The notes beneath the pieces were generated by a model, which saw only the letters and a program-made list of their open reading frames with translations, was not told the DNA's origin and searched no databases. The position numbers were made by a program, and so were the translations under genes. From the NCBI GenBank assembly GCA_035041965.1, contig JAPYMA010001220.1, positions 47,259 to 111,258 of the forward strand: DNA of 64,000 nt, in the 5' to 3' direction. Each line of letters begins with the position of its first letter. Positions within the stretch are counted from its first letter, which is position 1. Below are positions 24,719 through 35,200 of this stretch, piece by piece. Origin of the DNA: Anisakis pegreffii (taxonomy: Eukaryota > Nematoda > Chromadorea > Rhabditida > Anisakidae).

Positions 24719-26099
24719 CTTGTATGTGAAATGCGATACGAATAGCTTTTCTCTGCTTTATTTTATGTTTTAACCATCACCAGCCTTGCTTAATATTGTT
24801 CATTGTTCATAATGCTCTGATCACATCGAGATCACATTTTGCTTAATCTTCTTCGAATGAAATTTCAAATTTGGAACACTTATAAAGTACAACTTTCGTA
24901 AATTATGAATGCATCCACGAATGTGAAAGCAACACGGATCTGGTTCATAGCGGTTCATCTTAAACGTTTGTTTGCTTCGTAAAATGTGACTTCGATGTAT
25001 TTGCCTTTGATTGAATTGTTGTCTCTATGCAAAATAACATGTATTTCCTACTGCCTTATTCTGATTTATAAAATGGTGCTACCATCAAACAGTCTTGATA
25101 ATTTACCACATTCACATAGAATGAGTCGTGCGTAGCCATTATTGTTTCGAGTGAAAAATTGAGCTGGAAAGGTTAGAATTGGACTGAGAAAAATCTCACA
25201 TAATTTCGGTAAGCTTTCAAGATTTTGTTCTATTCACTGATGAGCAGTTTGTTTGTAGATAACGCTTGTTTTCTTTTGTTGTTGTTTCACTGCCTTATCT
25301 TTCGAACTTTGCAATTGTTTACTTGAGAATATATTGCTTTTTTGCTTCAGTTTTCATGTCAATTTCTATTCGATTGCCTTATTTGTACGTATTATTTCAA
25401 CATAATATCGCCGCTTAAATGAATTATCTTGTGTAACATTCACTGTTGATATTGTTCATTTGCGCAGCTTAATTGCTTAATATTCGATTGGAATAGTGTA
25501 AATGGTTTGAAATTGAACCAGACATCTGATTCAAATGGATGACATATGTTGAATATTTTCTTAAATGTTGTTTTGTTGCATAATTGTATGGCTTAATAAA
25601 ATTCCATGGCATAACATCATCATTCTTCACAAAACACTACGATATCACAGCATTGTGATCAGTCATATAAATGATGTCTTATTAGACGAAAACGAGTGGT
25701 TTCAGAGTCGAATTTAATATGATTAATTCAACACAACACATTCCATCAAAAGAGTTCGTAAAGATCACTCCATCAATCATAAAAAACACCAATTAGACTG
25801 GGAATTGTTGCAAAATACAGACACTGAAAGTGATGTTCCAAAAACTTTCTACTTCCTAAATTTCTGATATTCTAATTGATGTTTGCTAAATTTGGTTGTT
25901 TCATTCTCTTTGGAAAAAAGAATCCGAATTATTTGCGGCAGTCACAAATTCTCCATGAATACGCAAATTTTCATTTAAAATTGAATTCGGCTATAGGCAA
26001 AAAATGCAATTGACCACTTAAAATCAGGTAATCGCATTGTCCTCAAAGCATTTGTTTAGTTTCTTAAGACCACGGGACGGTCGTCAGCACGTGAGCAGA
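24719..26099. other. Intergenic region between papilin and the tetraspanin-like gene
   Basis: AT-rich, with no supported gene. An AATAAA lies near 25593. A TTTGTTTAG acceptor-like site ending at about 26059 sits 40 bases before the next start codon and may be a trans-splice acceptor for that gene. Confidence 0.5.
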
Positions 26100-29000
26100 A
26101 TGGAGATGCCGACGCGTTTGCAGAATGTTTTACCGATGTATTCGGAGAGAGGAGCCGCCCGCATTGTTGCCGAGATGAAGGCGAATCCGAGATCGGTTCC
26201 TCTCGTTGACGATGAACTTCCCCAATGGTACCGAGTTGGTAGAGTGGTCAGTGCATAATCGTTTGTTCACTCAAAGATGCAAATCAAATAGTTTAAGTTG
26301 AAATTGACTTTGTAAATTTCAATATCGTAATTTTGATCTTCAGGTTGGTTTTTGATCAGTCAAAATCGATTTGTTCATTTATGGATAATGAGATGATGTG
26401 ATCACAAATTATTATTCGGATCATTGGGATATCGCATTCGATCCGATAGAATTGAATGATTGGATTGCAATGATGTTGGTGTGAAAACATTGACCAGCAA
26501 CTAACTAACTGCTTCCTATCGTTCAGATTCGTGGACGATTTTGGCGACCGTATACACTAACAGTTATTGGGCTGGAGTTGAGTTTGATGTGTGTTTCGTT
26601 GTTGGTTTTGGTGGCGACGTTGTCAATTTGGAGTGTTGATCCGGACTCAGCGATGGGTCTATATATAGCGCATAGGAATTTAATCGCACGACAAAACACG
26701 GATTTGGCAAGACGCATAACGAATGCATTCGATGTTCACATCAAATATCCATACATTTGGTTTTCATGGCTTTTATTACCGGTTATCTTGATTGCGGTGC
26801 TCGTTTCCATCACTGGAATTATGCTCATATCCGGCATTCAAACAACGTTCGCGCTTTGTTTGATTCATTCAACACTTCTCACCGAGAATTTTTGTTTTCT
26901 TCGGGGTTTTGATTTGACAGTTTCGTTCTGCTGCCATTATTGTATCGTCTGACATAATTTTGAAATAGTAATGTGATTTCATCCGGCATAGTTTTCAGCA
27001 ATAGAATGTGGTTGCATGAATAATGATATTGAGGTGATTCATATTGCATGGGGATTAGTAAAAATGGTTGGACAGTAGTCATCCACTTCAAATAATCATG
27101 ATATGTGAGCAGTGAGCGATTCTAGTTTGTGGGGAAAAGTTGACGGAAACTTTAGAAAAGCAAAAAATATTCTCGAAAATACTTCTCATTGTTTCAGTTT
27201 CATAAAATGCGTAAACGTTGCGTTGCATGCGGCTTTGCTACTTTCCGTGACACCACTACTGGCTGAAATGATGATTTTTTGGATTGATTTAGATATTCCT
27301 GCAGCCTTTAAGGTACCACATTCATCTTTCACTTTTGAATGAAAAGTCTTACTTGTCGTCAGCTGCTGACATCTGAACAATTGAGTATCATTGTTGTGGT
27401 TGCTTGTGTGTCAGCGAATGAGGCGTCGAAACTGAATTGCAGTTAATCGAGAAAGATTTCGATCAGGATGCACATATTCGAGAAGCCGTCGATGTTCGAA
27501 GATGGTGGGCAATGTTTGCGTCGTTTTACGAGAAGAAATTTATAAATATTCCATCACGTGAAACACTCATTCGTACTATTGAGGTAAGCGTTAATTTACT
27601 CATTTCAATACGTGAGTACGTTTCTTCGAGGGTTCTTCTCATTTAGAACTGTTTGAGAGGTTGTTTCGAAAAGAAGCAAGTTCGAGAAATTGAAAAATGA
27701 GATGAAACCGTAAATGTTATCGAGCAGAGATCCATTTCATAAGATTCTTATTGCAAATTCAGCGTGAGTATCATTGTTGTGGTTTTGAAACAAGTGAAGA
27801 GTATTGGAATTACACTCATTTTTTACATGTCCGATTGATCAGTTCAATATCGCAATTCGAATACGATTCGTTCTTAAGTTACCTACAAACCGATTGGTAT
27901 GTGTCTTATCATCTACTGTTGATTGATATAACTGATGAACGATATTCAAGTAGCACTGATCGTTGATAGTTACTTTCCATAGTCGTTTTTTTCAAGCTAG
28001 ATTTTACACATGCTTCAGCCGCGAACGGATGATTTCTAGTCGATCCCATAGAGATCGACCATTTTGGCTCACCCAAATATCCTCGATTACTATCTGATGA
28101 TGCGCTTAGAGACAACAATCGAAATGCGCTACTATCTAGGCTAACTTCCGGTCTCCGACTGATATTGAGGTTTGAAGAATCGAAAACGAAAAGAAAAATA
28201 ATCATTTCATCAGTACAGGGCATTGACGGCGTATAGGGAAACGGGTCTTCTTTATGCGTATCCTCCAAATTGCTGTGAAAATTGTTTTTTGGAAGCCACA
28301 AACATCAGTCTGACAATATCAACAATCATATGGCAACCTGAACATTTGGGAATTTTAAAAGATTCACTTGGTAATATCACATTAAATGGCACAAAATGCA
28401 ATTTTGAGGTTTCTCTTCCGATTGACTTTGATAGACAATCACGAAAGACGATCCATTTATGCTTTACATTCGATCTCGTTTCACACTTAACAAACCAACC
28501 GTAAATATATCATATAACCGCAAATATATTATCAATCATAAATATATTATATATTACATATGTTAAACAAGAACACATTCAAAACTGATTTGAATTTGAT
28601 GGAAATTTATGTGTATAGTGATGAACATTGCCAGAAATTGACACATTATTATGGATATTGATAGTAACAATATTGGGTTCCGATTATTGTTATTGGAGAA
28701 AATGGTTACTGCACTTAGAATGCCAGATATTGTTGGAAATTTCGATTCTTATTGCTTGTGCAACGATGTACGACTGAATATCACGTAAGATATGTGAGAT
28801 TAGTTTGTGATGAATTGAATTGATAGGTGGACGATTTACAAACGAAACAATTGTATTCGTTGTGCGCGTACACTGCACTGATGTTTTTGTTGAGTGGTTC
28901 GGTTTGTGTATGTATTTGCATGCGGAATTTTTGTCAGTGGATAACCGAGGGAGTGGACGAGGAGAAATACATCGAAGAACTGCAAGCAGGGAGGCAGTTA

Positions 29001-29567
29001 AGAGATAAACTTCGTAATCGAAAAAGGTCATCCATGTGACTTATTCACAAAATTACTCGTAAATACAAAGCAAAACAATTTTTGTGGAAGTGAAACGAGG
29101 AAATTGATCAACTGTCCAGTTGTTTCAAATTTCATAAATGGCCAATTATGAGAATTGAGAAGAAGCTGAATCCGGAATTCAGAATCATCTGACAATAAAA
29201 TCAATTCTAAATGCAGATCTCGTCTGCAACTTGATGTTAAAAGGTGGAATATTACTGAGTATTTTCGAATGTTATCAATTACTTGATCCGAACAAACCCA
29301 TTCAATTGGTTAAAATTAAGCGCAGATTGAAGTCGAGATCAATAACCAACAATCGGTAGACATCTCCTAAGTAATAAATGATCAACCATCTTCAGAATGC
29401 TCAGTGAAGACTCGAATTTGACCAATACTACGGCGATTGGTGCGGGTAATTTTCATAATCGGTTAGCGACACGGGCGCAAATGACACGATACATTCCAGC
29501 GCACAAAGCGAAACCGGATCGAAGTCGATGCGGATGCACGAAAGGAGAAGTACAGAATAATTCATGA
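26100..29567 (+). CDS. Tetraspanin/peripherin-like four-pass membrane protein, about 513-522 aa
   Basis: Phase-consistent exons: 26100-26246, 26527-26857, 26999-27074, 27198-27312, 27443-27583, 27763-27896, 28219-28408, 28719-28784, 28827-28996, optional 29217-29243, and 29396-29567. TM1 contains LMCVSLLVLVATLSIW, TM2 WLLLPVILIAVLVSITGIML, TM3 VALHAALLLSVTPLLAEMM and TM4 ALMFLLSGSVCVCICM. The large extracellular loop between TM3 and TM4 has YHCCG, then PPNCC and further single cysteines, as expected of tetraspanins, where CCG and PxCC-type cysteines pair. The spacing resembles the peripherin branch. Tetraspanins organise membrane microdomains with integrins and other partners. The start ATG at 26100 is the first in the open exon. 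Least certain are the donors at 26857, 27074 and 28996 and the C-terminal exons; without the last splice the frame would stop at 29039. I do not recognise the specific orthologue. Confidence 0.72.
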
Positions 29568-29670
29568 GATTTTTTATTCAGTTGTAAGTCTGAATCACCG
29601 AATGAATGCCCCACACTCAACCAAATCCCTTTAAGACTCATTCTTGAAACGCCAGTTCAATTCTGGCTGA

Positions 29671-29676
29671 AATAAA
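29671..29676 (+). terminator. Poly(A) signal of the tetraspanin-like gene
   Basis: A canonical AATAAA lies 104 bases after the TGA at 29565-29567. Its distance supports the choice of the exon at 29396 as the last coding exon. Confidence 0.55.
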
Positions 29677-30900
29677 GTATAAATGAGTTGTCATTATATG
29701 ATGAGTTTCTTGTTGAATTTCAATGAATCGTTGTTTGAGAATGAATTTGTTAAATTGTTCTTTTGAACAAATCAAATAGGAAAATGTTATTTTGTAATTA
29801 AGAGTGTTCTGTAGGTTATACTGGATGAGTTCGTTTGATGTTAAACTCTGCACATTTCTTATTCTGCTTTGTTTGAATAGTGTTTTGTTTTCGAAATAAA
29901 AAATGAAATCAACATTGTAAAGCGATGATACTATTGAACCATTCGGTTGCACTTATGTTCTGCCTCACCGTTTGAATACGGAAATGACAGCGGAGCAATT
30001 TATCTGATTTAATTACAATTAGCATGAAATAAATATAATAACGATAATGGCGACAATGATAGTAACAATAATAATATTAATGAAAATAATAATGATAGTA
30101 ATGATAATAATAATAATGATAAAAATAACAAGTGACTTCATTTTTCAAAGAAATCAATTTTCGTTTAAATTTAGACGTTTTTTGAGGTGATTCTTACCCT
30201 GTAGTAAGAACTGTTTCAAGCTCTCGATACGCATATTTAGAGTTAGGATGAAAACTACAATGTAATTGTTGAAAAAGTTTAGATCAATGAAATGCTGTCT
30301 ACATGTTGATAAACTTAAAGAGGTTAAGTCAGTGCTCCTGATTAGTATGTTCAATTAGACAATTGATGAGTTTCTGTCGTGATAATGAACTGAGAGAAGT
30401 TTCCAAGAAATTTTCATTGGTGAATGCAGAAAACATTCGAAAGTGTTTATATGACTAAACTGAATACATGGTAGTTTATTACGATATAACAAACAGTTGA
30501 ATGAGACTCATCCGAATTGGGAAATGAATGAGGAAAAGACTCAAATAAATAAAAGACTCAAATAAAGAAGGCACAGTAACGCATTGACGGACATAACAGC
30601 ACAAGGAAAAGTAAGAAATCTAGCGCGGAAGAACTACAGTGACCAATATGAACAATGATACTTGTGCAATGATAGTGATAAGAATCACTGCTGTCGTTAC
30701 GACTGATTAGAATAATTTTAATAATTATATTAATCATTATCATTAGTACAATATTACTGATAGTAATATTCATGATGAACGTAATAATATTTGCATGATG
30801 AAAATAACAATAAAAATAGCACCAAGGCATATACATATACACACAAATACAAAAATATATGAATGAAACATTAGTTTCACAGTTGAGTGTTGTTCAGTAG
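29677..30900. other. Convergent intergenic region
   Basis: The region lies between the 3' ends of the tetraspanin-like gene and kindlin. It holds an ATA/AAT-rich simple repeat at about 30035-30130 and near-repeats of GACTCAAATAAA around 30540-30566. A TTTATT at 30475-30480 (AATAAA on the minus strand) is a candidate kindlin poly(A) signal about 420 bases after its stop. No gene is visible. Confidence 0.5.
30035..30130. repeat. AAT/GAT-rich microsatellite-like tract
   Basis: An imperfect run of AATAAT and GATAAT triplets in intergenic DNA. It is low complexity without a fixed unit. Confidence 0.7.
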
Positions 30901-32256
30901 TTATGCCCAACCACCAGTCAACTTATGGAATAATTCTTCGTTCAGGTTCGGATTCTGCTCTTTACTTCGTAACGATAAAAATATATAGCCACCAATAAAT
31001 TCATGTACTACCTGAAGATAAACCGAGAATAAAATAAAGTATTTGAAGCAGGAATGGTCAATCAACTCAATTAAGAAATGACAAAACATTTGGCTGATTT
31101 GCAAAAATCAATAAGTTTCAGATGATTAGTAAAGGTGATAAGAAGGAGAATGTGAACAACCTTGCAGTCAGCAGATAACGGCTTAAATTCGACATCTTCA
31201 TCCTCGAATTGGATCTGAAATATGCAAAACTGAGGAGTAAATGAATCCGTAGTTATGACTCGTTCGGTAAACTTGACTCAGAGGAACGATTTGATTGTGA
31301 TTTCACTGATTGAAAGCCGATAGCGCGTGTAGATACAAAAAGAGGTGAAGTATGAATTTGTGTACTGAGATCAATAATGAGATTGACCGTCGATCTGATC
31401 ACATACGGAAACATTCAAGACTTATGCACTCTAATCGTGAGCATAACTCCAGAACATCTTGCTTGGTCTTCATAAACCTCCAGAACTGACTGACCTTCAG
31501 ATGGCGGATTTCCCAATTCACATGCCATTTCTTCATCGCAGAGAATCGCCACGTTTTCAAACCCTCACCAGTATCAATATTCAATTTCATTATACGATTG
31601 AATGCCACACCGATTAACTCTGGCTTCCGACCACCCCTTGAAATGCAATAGCGTTGCTTTACAGTTGAGAATAATTAAAGAATAATAGGTCTTATTAGTA
31701 CTAATGAAGAAACTGTTTTGATGAAATGCAGTTCGAACTGTTAATCCATTTTGAAACGATTCACTGAATTCAAAACGGCGTAAATAAAACATCTTGAATG
31801 AATAGCTCAACGAATAGGAGCACCTGAATCGAACAACAAAATAGTGTGTTCCGTGTTCAGGCAGCGCTTCCCAGGCTCTGATATACTGCAATTTCGCTTC
31901 TGTGCAAGATAGATTCTTGACATTCGAATGCGCATCAGAAATGCGTTGTTGTAACTGAAAGTAAATCAGTGAAATGAATAGACGATTATTGTTCAATGCC
32001 TTTTGAAACTTGAAAATGAACTGGCTTCCGGACCAAACACCATTTGTTTCTAGCACATTCATATTAGAGTTCGTCTCATACAATTGAGTGATCTTGTGAT
32101 TAGGAATATATTTGAGTAGTAGAAAACGTACGCTCTGTTTCGATCGTGCTCGACGAATGTATCGCTGTGAAACAAATTCATCAACGTTGAAATCTGGTGG
32201 CAATTGAACAGCTGGCGATTTCTTCTTGTTCAATCCATTTTGTGATCCGGTACTCA
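30901..32256 (-). other. unc-112: Kindlin exons 14-18: end of F2 and F3 (integrin-binding) domain
   Basis: F3 is PTB-like and includes [36 protein letters not shown] and [20 protein letters not shown]. In vertebrate kindlin-2 as I recall it, the segment reads MKQWNVNWEI, and its Gln-Trp pair is needed for integrin beta-tail binding. Here the Gln is Lys (codon 31530-31528) and the Trp is kept. Confidence 0.9.
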
Positions 32257-35200
32257 CTTCAATTTATCACCAGATTACCAATAGAGCGATTTTAATGGAT
32301 TTACAAAAGCCACCTTACGAACCGTGTCAATTCACTAGGATGTTCGCTTGAATGCTTTCAATACCGTATAAATGTATTGGAAGAACTTCTGTGTGATAGA
32401 TTTTGATGTCAACAAATATTTAAGCATTACCTCCGGACTGCATCTGGAGGAGTTTCTTGATCGAGTCAACCTCAGGTTGGTAGGACGCATCAGCCATTGA
32501 TTTGCCTCTGGAAGCAAGACGACAAGCGGCCATCCAACGGGCATATTGATGCTCCTTAAGACAGGCATCTTTCAAAAGTTGATCAAACTTGGTCAGGTGT
32601 TATCTCAACAATAGGTGAAATCAGCTGACATGGCATAATGATACAAGAACATACCGTATCACATCTCAAGATAAATTCGCTCATTCCCTCTGCACTCGGT
32701 ACGAGCAGTTTGATGTTAAATTTGGATTGCGCTAACGACACATCCGGAGTAACTTCACAACCTGCAATGAGATGACGCTTCATTAGGATCATCGCACGTG
32801 GAAATCGGATCCATTTGAAGATTAGTAAGAGAAAAATACATGGAACTGATTAAAGAACAGGAATTTTAGAGTCATGCATGTTTTTATCATGCCATAAAAC
32901 TGTTCCTCGAATAAGTATCGTCTAGAACATTGGTTCTCACATTCGGGCGCTCCGTTACCCCTTTTGATGATCTGGCAGGTCGCCGTTACCCTGACCCTCC
33001 CCTCCCCCCAATACAAGAATACCATAATGGTATTCGACATGGCTAGGCTTTCTCTTAGACCGTTGTGTTCCTGATTATTCCCATCGATTATGATTGCATG
33101 AAAAGCTATTGTCTATGACGCGCTCATACACTTCAAGATGATTTAGATGAATTCTCATTCTTTTCGGACGTGTTGTATTCGCTCTCATCGCTGTCACATG
33201 CGAATACCGTTCTATTGATGAGTTTTTCTCATTCACTTCATCTCATTTAACTTCACCGTTCAAATAAACTTCTCATTCTGTAGTATACACTATTTACTGG
33301 ATACGTTGACGATTGTTGACAACCGAAATCAACAATACAGCGATCGAATTGATTTGCTCAACAACGTTCGACAGTCAAATGAACAATTATAGAGTGTGTT
33401 TGATAGAATGAGAATTTGACTTTAATTATTCAGTGAAATGAATGAGAAATTAGCAGAAGAGAACACTTTTAGTGATAAAAGCTATGAGAGCGATTGTAAC
33501 AGCAAGGAAAAGAATGAAAACCCGAACAATATGATGAATGTTAACTTCAGATAAAGATGATAATCAAACTAAAAATGTAGTCCATAAAATCAGAACCTTT
33601 AAGGCAAATATGCCCAAGCGGTGGCCCACTCGTATCGCTTGATGATTGGTGCCAACTCAAATAAAGATCACGGAAAGAGAAGAATCCACGTTTGAAACCT
33701 TTGAAGGCAGCTAACTTCTTCGGTCTACAAACATATTAACACGATTATATTAAAGCACTTAGATTGGTTAAATTCAAGACTCATATCGAAACGAATTGAA
33801 ACATTTCAGGAACATGTTATCGAATTTCAGAATTGATAAGTCAACGATAAATATTAAAACGCTTGGATCAGTGCAGATAATCAGAGTCTGATAACCAAAC
33901 AATCTAATTGGTCATAGGTGAATGCCAGAATTGAACCGGATGCCATATGAGAAAACAAACTTCATATATTTCAAGTAGTCGCATAATTCTGGGACTTGAG
34001 TTAGATCTGATCGTCGACTAAGTGCGGCTGCATCAAGATTCTGTTCCTGGAATTTCAGAGAATGAAATTAATTTGTGAGAAGCAATAATGCATTGCCGTC
34101 GTTCGTCACATCTGAACAAACTGATCAAATATTTATTGAGATGATCAAAACGGCATCATTTAATTTATTCAATCCCATTTAAGTGATCGCACTCTTACGA
34201 TAATCTAGTCCCGCATTAAGCATACACATTCAAATTTATGAATTCAAACGAATCGTGAGGTATCTTTATAATTTGGATATGCTAATGCACATACGAGTTC
34301 ATCGAGTAAGACGTCTACATCATCTCGTTCGGTTTCTTCAGGCTCAGGCGAATGTCGTTGTAGTGTTGCTTGAAGCTGAAACAATTGTTGGTCAGTGAAT
34401 CACTCGTATGGAACTAGTCATGGAGTGTCAAAAAATATCAATACTTACAGGCAATTAACAAATGAGTAGGTAACCTGTAAAGCTGCAAACAGCATCGCCT
34501 CTTCTTCAGTATGATCGAATTCTTCCAGAAGGATCGACCATTTAGCTTGCTCATATAACTGATTGATTCGTACTGGGTCATACTGTAAAATCAATCATAT
34601 ATGTTCACGAGTTTCAACCAATTTCTATAATTCTAATATCTTACGTAGGTTTTGTGAATACTTCAAGGATGTGTGATTATCTCAATGCACAGAAAGAACA
34701 TAACTGAGAAATAAGAAGAACTAACCTTAGGATTCATATCGAACAACGTCATGAATTTAAATCTCAGTAGGACAACATCACCTTCGAAGATACCTTGCTC
34801 CATTAGCGATCTGCAATCAACAAAATGTAAATACTCAGTGATATTGTCAGAAGTGGAATCAGCACTAATTGAACGAAAGGTCTCTTGAATTGGAACTTGG
34901 CTAAGAGTTTGAAAGGAATCTGATAAGTGAATATGTAATTCGCTGAATGAGACGATCAACTGTTTTGAGAATCAACTGGAAGGAAAAAGTGGCAAAAATA
35001 ATGTTGAAACTAAAAGAAACCTGGATGAGTCAAGCCATCCACGATTGAGTGCAGCTTTTTCGATGAAATTCTGTGGCCGAAATACAGTCATTTCCTTATT
35101 GGGAACGACTCTAGGTGAATGCACCAGAGCCATATCGTACTGTTCATTTTCGAGACCTTCCGAGAACGATACCGACGGCATCATTGGGGTTCGACCGATA

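Noticed and set aside
31574..32257. 227-codon minus-strand open frame across several kindlin exons
   Set aside because: It runs through introns in a frame that agrees with kindlin only in part; splicing with conserved GT-AG sites restores the full F2-F3 sequence.
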